Part shown: positions 33,457 to 40,956 of the stretch, piece by piece
Numbering within the stretch: position 1 is the first letter of the stretch
How the letters are laid out: every line of letters begins with the position of its first letter
Position numbers and translations under genes: made by a program
Source: Bacteroidaceae bacterium
GTDB taxonomy: Bacteria; Bacteroidota; Bacteroidia; Bacteroidales; Bacteroidaceae
Assembly (NCBI GenBank): GCA_017541025.1
Contig: JAFXZY010000077.1
Span: 1 to 64,000, forward strand
Direction: 5' to 3'
DNA: 64,000 nucleotides
The notes under the pieces: generated by a model
What the model saw: only the letters and a program-made list of their open reading frames with translations
What the model was told of the DNA's origin: nothing
The model's database searches: none

Positions 33457-34668
33457 ATGGACACATTATTCAGAAAGAGTGACCGCCTTTTGGCCAATGT
33501 CAGCATGGAGATTGTGCGCGAAAAGATGAGCGAAATCCACTGGAACGCCCAACTTGTTAGCATTATGGGTGCCAAGGGTGTAGGCAAATCCACGCTCATT
33601 AAGCAGTATCTGAAGCAGAACTATCAGCCCCTCGACCGCCGTATGCTGTATTGCTCGGCTGATACGGTTGAATTTTCCACCCGTACGCTGGTAGAATTAG
33701 CAGAGGAATTTGTAATTCGTGGCGGCGAACTGCTGGTAATAGATGAGATTCATAAATACAAATCTGGCACCTCGGACTGGAGCCGCGAAATAAAGGAAAT
33801 CTATGAGCTGTTTCCCCAGTTGAAGTTGATAGTAAGCGGTTCCTCCCTTCTTCGGCTGAGAGAAGGCGATGCCGACCTCTCGCGTCGTGCCGTTAAATAC
33901 ACAATGTCTGGCCTTTCCTTCCGCGAATCCCTCCGCTTTTATCATGGCTTATCGTTCGAGAAATGGACACTGCAGGATATCTTAGAGCATCCTTACGACT
34001 TGTGGCAAATGGTGACCTCGAAGTGCAAACCCGTAGCCCTGTTCAAAGAATATCTGGAGAAAGGTTACTATCCATTCTTATTGGAGGGCGAGGGCGAATA
34101 TTATACCAAGATAGAGCAGGTTGTGAATTACATCATCGAGATCGAACTGCCCCGCATTTGTAAGGTAGATGTATCCAACGTCAGAAAACTGCAGGCACTC
34201 ATTGCCCTGATTTGCAGCGAAGTGCCTTTCGAGCTGAATGCCAATAAAATAGCTGCAGCTCTTGAGATTGGTCGTGATACGGTGGTGGAATATCTGAAAT
34301 ATCTAGGCGATGCCAAGGTGCTGAACCTGCTATATTCCGACAAGAAGAAGATTGGTAAGCTCTCGAAGCCCGACAAGGTTTATCTGGAGAATCCCAATAT
34401 CCTCTACGCTCTGGCTCCCACAAAGGCCGACATTGGCACGCTGCGCGAAACCTTTGCCATCGGCAGCCTCTCTGAATTGCACAATGTGGAATACGGTAAG
34501 GCCCAGGGCGACTTCAAGGTCGACGAAAAATATACCTTTGAGATTGGTGGTCGAAGCAAGGATTTCTCCCAGATAGCGGGCGTAAAAGATTCCTACATCT
34601 TTGCCGACGACTGGGATATGCCCGACGGAGCCAAACTGCCCCTCTGGATGCTGGGCTTCCTATATTAA
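33457..34668 (+). CDS. AAA_14/DUF4143 family ATPase
   Basis: This 403-residue protein has Walker A GAKGVGKST (about residues 38-46), Walker B LLVIDEIHKY (about 93-102) and the sensor-like LIVSGSSLLRL. A helical region and a C-terminal DUF4143-type domain follow, with a nuclease-like PDxK-style trace (VDEKYTFEIGGRSK). The family is abundant and variable in Bacteroidetes and archaea, often in accessory regions, with roles suspected in defence or toxin-antitoxin-like behaviour but rarely proven. It stands alone, with its own promoter and operator-like repeats, and ends in a conserved hairpin. Confidence 0.88.
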   Translation: MDTLFRKSDRLLANVSMEIVREKMSEIHWNAQLVSIMGAKGVGKSTLIKQYLKQNYQPLDRRMLYCSADTVEFSTRTLVELAEEFVIRGGELLVIDEIHKYKSGTSDWSREIKEIYELFPQLKLIVSGSSLLRLREGDADLSRRAVKYTMSGLSFRESLRFYHGLSFEKWTLQDILEHPYDLWQMVTSKCKPVALFKEYLEKGYYPFLLEGEGEYYTKIEQVVNYIIEIELPRICKVDVSNVRKLQALIALICSEVPFELNANKIAAALEIGRDTVVEYLKYLGDAKVLNLLYSDKKKIGKLSKPDKVYLENPNILYALAPTKADIGTLRETFAIGSLSELHNVEYGKAQGDFKVDEKYTFEIGGRSKDFSQIAGVKDSYIFADDWDMPDGAKLPLWMLGFLY

Positions 34669-34689
34669 TCCCCGTCTGGCACAGAACAA

Positions 34690-34718
34690 AGCGCCCCGCA
34701 AGATTTCTCCTGCTCGGG
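34690..34718 (+). terminator. Terminator-like hairpin after the ATPase gene (copy 2)
   Basis: GCCCCG and CGGGGC arms around CAAGATTTCTCCTGCT, followed by TTTC; 22 bases after the stop codon. The loop is shared with three other hairpins in the island. Confidence 0.75.
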
Positions 34719-34994
34719 GCTTTCTCCCTCTATAAAGCCATCAGATATCTTACCAGATAAAGGCTTTTGAAACGAGGAGGTAGAGATGCCGGTTTAAGAA
34801 AAATCATTACACCGCAAAATTCCCTAACTACCCCGTTTTTACTGCCTAGTTAGAGAAAATTTACTGCCACACGAGGGAATTTTTGCGGCCCTTAATAGTA
34901 GCAATTGTTAGCATTAATAGTGCCGAAAGAGCCCATTTTACGGGCTTGCGATGCGTTGCGAAAATGTTTGACAGAACAAACATGAAATGTATCT

Positions 34995-35025
34995 GGTTGT
35001 GACGATTGTGACAATTGTGACAACC
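34995..35025. repeat. TTGTGAC units at 9-base period
   Basis: TTGTGAC at 34997, 35006 and 35015, framed by GGTTGT and ACAACC. Inverted units follow at 35239 and 35248, and two more units lie inside the VirE_N gene at 37304-37319. Confidence 0.82.
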
Positions 35026-35236
35026 ATTTTCTGCCCCTTCAGCACAAGAACGAGCCACACACACACTCACTACTACATAACCACAATACAACAATTATTA
35101 GAATAAGATAGATAGTATTTATTATCAAATAGATTAGTATGTATTTAAGCAATACCTTATTATTTATAAGTGTATCTCTAATCATATATCAGAATTCATA
35201 CCCCTAAGCGGAAGTAGAAAAAAAATGCATTGTCTT

Positions 35237-35254
35237 TTGTCACAATTGTCACAC
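35237..35254. repeat. Inverted TTGTGAC units upstream of the HIRAN promoter
   Basis: GTCACAA at 35239-35245 and GTCACAC at 35248-35254, period 9, 20 bases before the -7 box. Confidence 0.78.
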
Positions 35255-35274
35255 GCTGAGTGAAAGAATTGTTG

Positions 35275-35282
35275 TATCTTTG
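35275..35282 (+). promoter_or_regulatory. -7 box TATCTTTG of the HIRAN gene
   Basis: TATCTTTG 9 bases before the ATG at 35292. It overlaps an in-frame TTG (35280), which argues for the downstream ATG as the start. Confidence 0.6.
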
Positions 35283-35291
35283 CACTCAATT

Positions 35292-36545
35292 ATGGAGAAG
35301 ATAAGATTTGATGTGGTTGGCCTATACCACTGGGATGTACGTAATAACTTTAAGGAGTATGCTGCTGAGGCCGTTGGAAAGAAGCTAACGTTGCAGCCTC
35401 AACCCGAGAATGTGAAAGACCCCTATGCTGTAAAGGCACGCGAGGGCAGGTTGCATATTGGCTATGTGGCCGTTCCTGATTTGGACGTAGTCTATCAGGC
35501 TATGGCTGGCTCTGGCCTTCAACGTTTGCGGGGTGTGGTGGTAAGCAGTAACCCCGAGCCTCCTGTGCTGACCGTAGAGTGTGAAGTGGAGTGTATCGAC
35601 TGGGATTGTGAACCCTTTGATGACAGCCCTTACGAAGGCTGGCATTACGACGGACTTCCGCTCATACCCCGAAAGATGGAGGAGCTGAGCGACCTAACTC
35701 TCGACCTCATAGACGCCCTTGAGACCCGAGCACCCGTGGATGATGAGTTACTGGAGATGGCAGAAGTGCTGCTAAAGGAGAATCTTTACGATGTGAGCCG
35801 CGAAATGACGCGTGCCCGCTATCGTCTGGAACGACTCCTTTCTGCTCACCCAGACCCAAAGCTTCAGCAGTTAGCCGAAAGGTTCCGACAGCAGAAGGGA
35901 ATGCTTATGCGCCACATGTACCGCGACCATGTGGCCCGCTACCTCTTTGTAGATATTCCGCGTGAGCTGTTGAACAAGGGCTTGGAAACTAGCCATTACA
36001 CGTACGACAACAGATTACATGAGCTGGAATCTCAGCTCATGTCCTTCCCTTATCAGCTTTACGACAAATTCCTGGCCGACCCAGTGGACTTCCTTCGCGA
36101 GGTTTACTACAAGCATGTGCCCCGCCGTTACCTGAACCAGCTCTTATCCGGCATCATACTGATGATTCTGAAAGGCAAGGTAGAAATAGAACGCTGGGGG
36201 CGTGAGGGCGAGCGTGATACCATAAAGCAAATACAGAGCATGGGCAAACGCACGGGGTGCCAGAAGCCGAACAACATATTATTATCGGATGTAGCCGAGG
36301 AGTATTGGAAGAGGTTGGAAGAGAAAGGGTTCGTTGACAGCAAACACCGTCTGATACCTGAAACAACGCGTCAGCAAGCCATGTACATAGCTGACAACTT
36401 CGCCAACAGATTGAAGATAAAAGCCAGATGGAAACCATTTGAGACATTATGGGGCATTAAGAATCTGGCCCAAGAGAAATGGTCGCATCTGGAAACAGAC
36501 AATCCAGTCCCCAGAGCTGATGAAATAGAGAAATGTTTCTGGTGA
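35292..36545 (+). CDS. HIRAN-domain protein
   Basis: The 417-residue protein begins with a HIRAN domain (about residues 1-100: IRFDVVGLYHWDVRNNF, LTLQPQPENVKDPYAVKA, GYVAVPDLDVVYQ). HIRAN domains bind DNA ends or damaged DNA and occur in HLTF-type helicases and in stand-alone bacterial proteins. The remaining 300 residues are helical and acidic-basic mixed with no family I can name; there is no helicase motif. It is followed by a palindrome and then the VirE_N/DUF3987 gene, suggesting a DNA-linked pair in a mobile or formerly mobile segment. Confidence 0.75.
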   Translation: MEKIRFDVVGLYHWDVRNNFKEYAAEAVGKKLTLQPQPENVKDPYAVKAREGRLHIGYVAVPDLDVVYQAMAGSGLQRLRGVVVSSNPEPPVLTVECEVECIDWDCEPFDDSPYEGWHYDGLPLIPRKMEELSDLTLDLIDALETRAPVDDELLEMAEVLLKENLYDVSREMTRARYRLERLLSAHPDPKLQQLAERFRQQKGMLMRHMYRDHVARYLFVDIPRELLNKGLETSHYTYDNRLHELESQLMSFPYQLYDKFLADPVDFLREVYYKHVPRRYLNQLLSGIILMILKGKVEIERWGREGERDTIKQIQSMGKRTGCQKPNNILLSDVAEEYWKRLEEKGFVDSKHRLIPETTRQQAMYIADNFANRLKIKARWKPFETLWGIKNLAQEKWSHLETDNPVPRADEIEKCFW

Positions 36546-36574
36546 TGCTATAACTTGCTGTAACCAGCAGATAC

Positions 36575-36614
36575 ATCCCCTATATAGGTCTTCTATAGGA
36601 CTTATATAGGGGAT
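36575..36614 (+). terminator. Terminator-like palindrome between HIRAN and VirE_N genes
   Basis: ATCCCCTATATA (36575-36586) pairs with TATATAGGGGAT (36603-36614), followed by TATTCTTTTTTTA. It could also be an operator, since a -7 box follows 20 bases later. Confidence 0.75.
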
Positions 36615-36633
36615 TATTCTTTTTTTATTGCCA

Positions 36634-36641
36634 TATCTTTG
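36634..36641 (+). promoter_or_regulatory. -7 box TATCTTTG of the VirE_N gene
   Basis: TATCTTTG, 59 bases before the ATG at 36700; no clear -33 element. Confidence 0.5.
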
Positions 36642-36699
36642 CCCCCGTCTAAGCGCGCAAGACACAAAAAAAATGTTTAATCCTTAAAATAAAAAATGT

Positions 36700-38979
36700 A
36701 TGAAACAAAAATTTTCAATCTGTGATTCCATCATGACACCTGCTCAGATGCAGCCTTGCACCCCTGAGCTCCTTAACGCTGTGTTTGACAACCAGCAAGT
36801 GATTAACGCATGCCGCGAGATAGCCACTCGCCACCAAGAGATGCTGGAGGGTAAGCTCACACGCGTAGCATTCAAGAAGGTAAAGACAACCCTCAAGGAG
36901 GATCATCTGCCTGTTATCTGCTTCCATGCTACCTTCACCGACGGCTATCGCCACAACGAGACGGCTGTCCCAAGCGGCCTCTCCATCTACGATGTGGACG
37001 AAATGCAGGAAGACCCTCGTGCCTATTATGAAAGTAAGGTACGTGGGCGCGAGGAGGAACTGGGCATCTGCCTTGCCCACATCTCGCCCAGTACAGAAGG
37101 CATCCGTCTGGTATTTGTAATGCCCGAAGGTATGTCCTTGGCAGAGGCTCAGCAATGGATGGCAGACCAATTGCACGACGAAACCTATGATGGTTCCGTA
37201 AAGGATATGGCACGTTGCAGCTTCGGTGTATGCAGAGATTACATTCTGTATTACAATGAAGAGAAACTCTTTGCAGAACGCGAGGTGAATGTGCCCGAAA
37301 ACCCTGTGACGATTGTGACAAAAGACAATGCATTTGTTGCGCCCTTGTTACCGCCAACAACGGATGAGACCTTCGAGGACAACTTCAACGGCATCCTTTA
37401 TCCGCAAATCGTAAAGCAGATGGAGGAACTCTTAGGAGGCGTACCTGCCCAAGGTGCCCGTAACAACTTTATCTTTGCTATGGCCTGTAATATGCGCTAT
37501 GTCTGCAACGACAACCCTCATTGGATAGCCCAAGTAATGCCTCGCTATGGTGAGGAGGAGGCCAAGTTTCAGAGTACCGTCCGTTCTGCTTGTAATCGTC
37601 CCCAGACCAAGACCGTACCAGAAATGGTAACACGTGCCTTGGAGCAAGCCCGAAAGCAGCAGCAGGTAGAAGAGGCTGTAGAGGCAAGTGGAATACATGC
37701 CAGCCAGCCTCCCAAGATGCCCGAGAAACTGACCAAGTTTATGCAGCTCATCACTAAGAATGTGCCAGAGCATCTGCGTCCTGCCGTAGCCATGAGTGTG
37801 TTCCCTGCCTTGGGTGCTCATTGCAAAGGCGTAAACTTCCGCTATGTGGACAACGTGCTGGTGGAACCCTCGTTCATGAACGTGCTGGTAGCAGAGATGT
37901 CGAGCGGCAAATCCTGCGTCAACGAACCCATCAACGCCATCATGGCAGACATTAAGGAACGCGATGCCCAAAGTCGTAAACTCATGAAGGAATACAAGGA
38001 GCAATACGATGCCTGCCCCTCGAACGAGCAGAAACCAGAGCGCCCAAAAGACATGGTGATTCAATGGGTGAAGTCCGACATGACCCCAGCAGCCTTTGTT
38101 CAGCGTATGGCCGATGCTGACGGCAGATTCCTATACTCGCGTATGGATGAGATAGGTCTGCTGAACCAGCTTAAGACCAACGGAAAAGGTAACAACGTAA
38201 CGGAGATTATCCGTGTGGCATACGATTGTGGAGACTATGGTCAGGAACGTGTGGGCGTGCAGTCTGTTTGCGAGGATATCGAAGTGCGTTGGAACTGGAA
38301 CGCATCCACCACTCCAGGTAAGTGTAGGCGTTTCTTCAGCGACAGTATGCTGGATGGCACACTCTCCCGCATCACCTTCGCAACCATCTGTACAGAAGAG
38401 GACCGCTTGCCCGTTTATGGTATCTACGACGAGAAGTACGGAAAGCAGGTTCAGACCTTTGTGCAGAAACTCAATGATGCTAAGGGAATCATAATCTCCA
38501 AGGATGCTGGTGCGTTGGCTAGGCTGATGATAGAGGAAAACAGCCGCTTCTCGGCTCTTACTGACGACGATACCTATCGCGAACTCTCCTACAGAGCCAC
38601 CCTCTCGGCTTTCAAGCGTGGAATGGTGCTCTATCTGCTTAACGGAAAGAAGTGGACGCAGGAGATTGAGGATTTCGTTCGCTGGTCGTACCAATACGAC
38701 ATGTGGTGCAAGATGTGGATATTTGGCGAGAAGATGCGTCACGCAATGGAGCTGGACAAAGCCGTCTTGGTACCAGGTCGCCGCAACTTGATGGAGTACC
38801 TTCAGGACACCTTCACCATAGCCGACCTGAACACCGTCCGTCGTGCCCAAGGTATGAAAGGCGATGGTGCCGCTCTGCTGAGGAAATGGCTCTCGCGCGG
38901 CTATTGCACCTTTGACCCCGCTACCCAGCAGTACACCAAGAGCCCACAATTCTTGGAGAAACACCAGAAGGCAGCATAA
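36700..38979 (+). CDS. VirE_N (BT4734-like) / DUF3987 protein
   Basis: This 759-residue protein has a BT4734-like VirE N-terminal domain (about residues 45-185: GLSIYDVDEM as the acidic metal site, AHISPSTEGIRLVF, ARCSFGVCRDYILYY), related to primase-type domains. A DUF3987 region follows from about residue 345 (FVLVAEMSSGKSCVNEP-like text, here MNVLVAEMSSGKSCVNEP, a P-loop variant; then FLYSRMDEIGLL). Such proteins are common in Bacteroidetes integrated elements and are thought to handle DNA replication of mobile DNA. Two TTGTGAC units are read in frame in the linker (NPVTIVTKDN, near residue 205). It ends in a conserved hairpin at 38995-39022. Confidence 0.82.
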   Translation: MKQKFSICDSIMTPAQMQPCTPELLNAVFDNQQVINACREIATRHQEMLEGKLTRVAFKKVKTTLKEDHLPVICFHATFTDGYRHNETAVPSGLSIYDVDEMQEDPRAYYESKVRGREEELGICLAHISPSTEGIRLVFVMPEGMSLAEAQQWMADQLHDETYDGSVKDMARCSFGVCRDYILYYNEEKLFAEREVNVPENPVTIVTKDNAFVAPLLPPTTDETFEDNFNGILYPQIVKQMEELLGGVPAQGARNNFIFAMACNMRYVCNDNPHWIAQVMPRYGEEEAKFQSTVRSACNRPQTKTVPEMVTRALEQARKQQQVEEAVEASGIHASQPPKMPEKLTKFMQLITKNVPEHLRPAVAMSVFPALGAHCKGVNFRYVDNVLVEPSFMNVLVAEMSSGKSCVNEPINAIMADIKERDAQSRKLMKEYKEQYDACPSNEQKPERPKDMVIQWVKSDMTPAAFVQRMADADGRFLYSRMDEIGLLNQLKTNGKGNNVTEIIRVAYDCGDYGQERVGVQSVCEDIEVRWNWNASTTPGKCRRFFSDSMLDGTLSRITFATICTEEDRLPVYGIYDEKYGKQVQTFVQKLNDAKGIIISKDAGALARLMIEENSRFSALTDDDTYRELSYRATLSAFKRGMVLYLLNGKKWTQEIEDFVRWSYQYDMWCKMWIFGEKMRHAMELDKAVLVPGRRNLMEYLQDTFTIADLNTVRRAQGMKGDGAALLRKWLSRGYCTFDPATQQYTKSPQFLEKHQKAA
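37304..37319 (+). repeat. Two TTGTGAC-type units inside the VirE_N gene
   Basis: CTGTGAC and TTGTGAC at 9-base period in the interdomain linker; the same unit and period as in the upstream intergenic region. Confidence 0.7.
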
Positions 38980-38994
38980 ACAATGTAAGAGAAG

Positions 38995-39022
38995 AGCCCT
39001 GCAGGAGAAATCTTGCGGGGCT
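38995..39022 (+). terminator. Conserved hairpin after the VirE_N gene (copy 3)
   Basis: GCCCTGCAGGAGAAATCTTGCGGGGC-type fold with arms GCCC(T)GC and GCGGGGC and loop AGGAGAAATCTT, opposite orientation to copies 1 and 2, 16 bases after the stop. Confidence 0.7.
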
Positions 39023-39057
39023 TATCTGTTCTTAGCTTTAAGATTGTTTACACCACT

Positions 39058-40056
39058 TTACTTGCAGTAAATCTTATATGTGGTTTTTGTGTTTTCTCCG
39101 TATTCATCTATACTTGAGGTGCTATTGACAGTCTTTACCCATCCGTCAGGAAGGAACGTGATGGCGGCCTTTTCTGAGGCTTTAAGCTTGAAGGCAGGGA
39201 TTAGTGTAATACAAACAGGGTCTTCAGGTTTAAAATTAGAAAGTTTTTCTGTTGCTAATTTATGGAATTCCTCCTCTGTCAGATCAGGGTAATCCTCATC
39301 TTTTAATCTGGAAAAAGCATCCTTGTATGGTTTCATATAATATTGCTTTACCTCTTCGGGAGTCATATTTAAGGACGAGGAGGATTTGATGCCCCCGTTG
39401 GATTTTACCTGATATGTTCGCTTCATTCTAATACCCCTTTTCACCTCATACTCTTCTTCTGTACCGTCGACAATATTCTTTCCGTTTAATCCCAACGGTG
39501 AGATTGTAAAGAGGAACTTCTTTAAGACAGACTCCTCGGTCATTTCGTCCAGAATTTTATTTACCATGGAGTCTTCTATTTCGGCTTGATAGGTCTCTGA
39601 GGTATCTGTTATAATCTCTACCATGCCAGCAGAGAAGAATTTGTGCAATGCGACTTTTCTCTTTTCTTTTACTTCATCAAAATTCAGAAGCTTCAGGATT
39701 TTACCTGCTTTATCTGTGGCAAATATGTAACGAGCACCTTCTTCCAACGCGGTTTCATAAGAGAAAACCGGTTTCCCGATGTAATTGTTTTCTTTTTTGT
39801 TTGTCCACATATCTGTGGTGACATTGGTATTGCGAACGTCTAATATGTAACCATCAGGCGTAGATTCTGTTACTTCGTACAGACTCTCAACAGTTATACG
39901 AGTAGTCGCATAATAAGGAGGATATGGGGCATCGGTGATTGTTTCTGTCACATACACCTTCTTTAAGCCTTTCTGCATTTTGAGGTCAGCCTTCTCATCT
40001 GCAAAACAAATAAGTGTTACAAGTAGCAGGATGTTAACTAATAGAATCCTTTTCAT
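39058..40056 (-). CDS. Secreted protein of unknown function, paralogue of the lipoprotein at 44137
   Basis: This 332-residue protein has a signal peptide (MKRILLVNILLLVTLICFA). It shares with the product of 44137..44994 the blocks LQKG-[VL]-KKVYVTE, TISPL-x-LNGK-x-I-x-DGTEEEY, a GI-[RK]-[ML]-KRT line, LNMT, and PDGWVKT-[IV], ending in Y-K-[IV]-YCK. No known domain is visible. Unlike the paralogue, the Cys near the cleavage site is in LIC-F, not a good lipobox, so it is probably exported as a soluble protein. It lies 22 bases downstream of a 51-residue gene and is probably co-transcribed with it. Confidence 0.72.
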   Translation of the reverse strand: MKRILLVNILLLVTLICFADEKADLKMQKGLKKVYVTETITDAPYPPYYATTRITVESLYEVTESTPDGYILDVRNTNVTTDMWTNKKENNYIGKPVFSYETALEEGARYIFATDKAGKILKLLNFDEVKEKRKVALHKFFSAGMVEIITDTSETYQAEIEDSMVNKILDEMTEESVLKKFLFTISPLGLNGKNIVDGTEEEYEVKRGIRMKRTYQVKSNGGIKSSSSLNMTPEEVKQYYMKPYKDAFSRLKDEDYPDLTEEEFHKLATEKLSNFKPEDPVCITLIPAFKLKASEKAAITFLPDGWVKTVNSTSSIDEYGENTKTTYKIYCK

Positions 40057-40078
40057 ACAGCCTCAGTCAAATCTTCAT

Positions 40079-40234
40079 TTAATAGTTCAGCAAAAATTTC
40101 TTCGTGTGTTCTAAAGCGTCCTTCTGCAGCATCACGTTCTGATTTTGCAATTCTTCAACAAGCCACATCATATCGTTAGTGGAAAGCGTTCCGTAAAGAT
40201 AGTCACGGAGTCCTGTTAATGACTGCGTACTCAT
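40079..40234 (-). CDS. Small protein, 51 residues
   Basis: The ATG at 40234 follows a GGGGAAAC leader and gives MSTQSLTGLRDYLYGTLS and 33 further residues, ending HTKKFLLNY. The first half (LRDYLYGTLSTNDMMWL) is familiar from small Bacteroidetes proteins found next to toxin-antitoxin-like genes, but I cannot assign a function. A longer frame to 40441 runs through a repeat element and is not believed. Confidence 0.6.
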   Translation of the reverse strand: MSTQSLTGLRDYLYGTLSTNDMMWLVEELQNQNVMLQKDALEHTKKFLLNY

Positions 40235-40378
40235 ATTGTTTCCCCTTTTTAATGTTTTACGCCGTAAAAGTACAACTTTTCTCAGTAACAGCCAAGCGTT
40301 AGGCAGAGAATTGCGCAGTAAAACGTCCCGCGTCCCAGCGTCCCACGTCCCATTAAGGTGGTTTGCTAACAGAATGAA

Positions 40379-40407
40379 AGCCCCCGCAGGAGAAATCTTG
40401 CGGGGCT
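40379..40407. terminator. Conserved hairpin (copy 4)
   Basis: AAGCCCC and GGGGCTT arms with the CGCAGGAGAAATCTTGC loop region, within the repeat element. Confidence 0.7.
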
Positions 40408-40434
40408 TTATTTTGAAGAAATAACCCAAATTAT

Positions 40435-40465
40435 TTTGCACTTAGTACTAAATGTAGTACCTTTG
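40435..40465 (+). promoter_or_regulatory. Promoter reading into the hicA remnant and hicB
   Basis: TTTG (40435-40438), 19 bases, TACCTTTG (40458-40465): a full consensus match carried by the repeat element. Confidence 0.82.
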
Positions 40466-40470
40466 CGGTA

Positions 40471-40560
40471 GATATTCATCGCCCTCATCCGGGCAGTATC
40501 ATGAAGGAATGGATGGTGAAAACTATCTATCAGCATCTGAAAAGTAACAACCTAATTTAA
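40471..40560 (+). pseudogene. hicA: C-terminal remnant of a hicA toxin gene
   Basis: Twenty-nine codons and a stop encode DIHRPHPGSIMKEWM followed by VKTIYQHLKSNNLI, which fits the C-terminus of the HicA-family toxins that pair with this type of HicB (IHRPHPGSIMK is characteristic). The N-terminal part is missing and is replaced exactly by the end of the repeat element (TACCTTTGCGGTA). An in-frame ATG within it (40501) could still make a 19-residue peptide. HicA toxins are mRNA interferases; this remnant should be inactive. Confidence 0.72.
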
Positions 40561-40569
40561 ATATGTACT

Positions 40570-40917
40570 ATGGACTATTTGGAGTATAAAGGTTATAAGG
40601 GCAGTGTGGAATACAGCAAGGAAGACAACTGTCTGTTTGGCAAAGTGCAGGGTATGAGCAAGGCGCTGATTCTGTACGAAGGCCAGACATTGGAGGAACT
40701 CAGAAAGGACTTTGAGGCTGGCGTTGACAGCTATCTTGAAGGTTGCAAAGCTGATGGTGTGGAACCAGCCAAGCCGTATAGTGGACGATTGAATCTGAGA
40801 ATGTCATCGGAGTTACATTCACGTGTAGCTGCATTTGTGGCAGCATCAGGAACCACCATTAATGACTTTATCAACAGAGCCATCAAGAATGAATTGAACC
40901 ACGTGGCTGTATTGTAA
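40570..40917 (+). CDS. hicB: HicB-family antitoxin, apparently orphan
   Basis: This 115-residue protein has the HicB N-terminal domain (YKGYKGSVEYSKEDNCLFGKV, given in part, then LYEGQTLEELRKDFEAGVD) and a C-terminal ribbon-helix-helix (LNLRMSSELHSRVAAFVAASG, in part). HicB neutralises HicA and represses its own operon. Its partner toxin gene survives only as a fragment 9 bases upstream, so it is an orphan antitoxin now driven by a promoter from the repeat element. It may still regulate other hic loci in the genome. Confidence 0.88.
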   Translation: MDYLEYKGYKGSVEYSKEDNCLFGKVQGMSKALILYEGQTLEELRKDFEAGVDSYLEGCKADGVEPAKPYSGRLNLRMSSELHSRVAAFVAASGTTINDFINRAIKNELNHVAVL

Positions 40918-40956
40918 GCTATAGATTCTTTACCAATAAAAAGAAATAAAATAGGT

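Larger units (their letters stand above)
34719..35291. other. Gene-free stretch with inverted repeats and TTGTGAC units
   Basis: No gene is supported. It contains CTAACTA/TAGTTAG arms around 34822-34854, ATGTTTG/CAAACAT arms (34964-34970 with 34977-34983), three TTGTGAC units (34997-35021), AT-rich sequence, two inverted units (35239-35254) and the -7 box of the HIRAN gene. Confidence 0.65.
40323..40475 (+). repeat. About 150-bp intergenic element, inverted relative to 33187-33340
   Basis: CGTCCCG/CGTCCCA heptamers (40324-40352), ATTAAGGTGGTTTGCTAACA, hairpin with the AGGAGAAATCTTGC loop (40379-40407), TTTGAAGAAATAACCCAAAT followed by TATTTTGC, and a promoter ending TACCTTTGCGGTA. A shortened third copy of the first half is at 41750-41793. 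Confidence 0.88.
40235..40569. other. Intergenic region with the second repeat element and a hicA remnant
   Basis: It holds the leader of the 51-residue gene (a weak TACTTTTA box on the minus strand at 40265-40272), the element at 40323-40475, and the 30-codon hicA remnant at 40471-40560. Confidence 0.75.

Noticed and set aside
34861..35094. A 77-codon minus-strand frame containing a CHNCHNRHN-like peptide
   Set aside because: The peptide is only the translation of the TTGTGAC units; no start signal.
40235..40441. N-terminal extension of the 51-residue protein
   Set aside because: The extension reads through the hairpin and array of a repeat element; the internal ATG at 40234 has a good leader.
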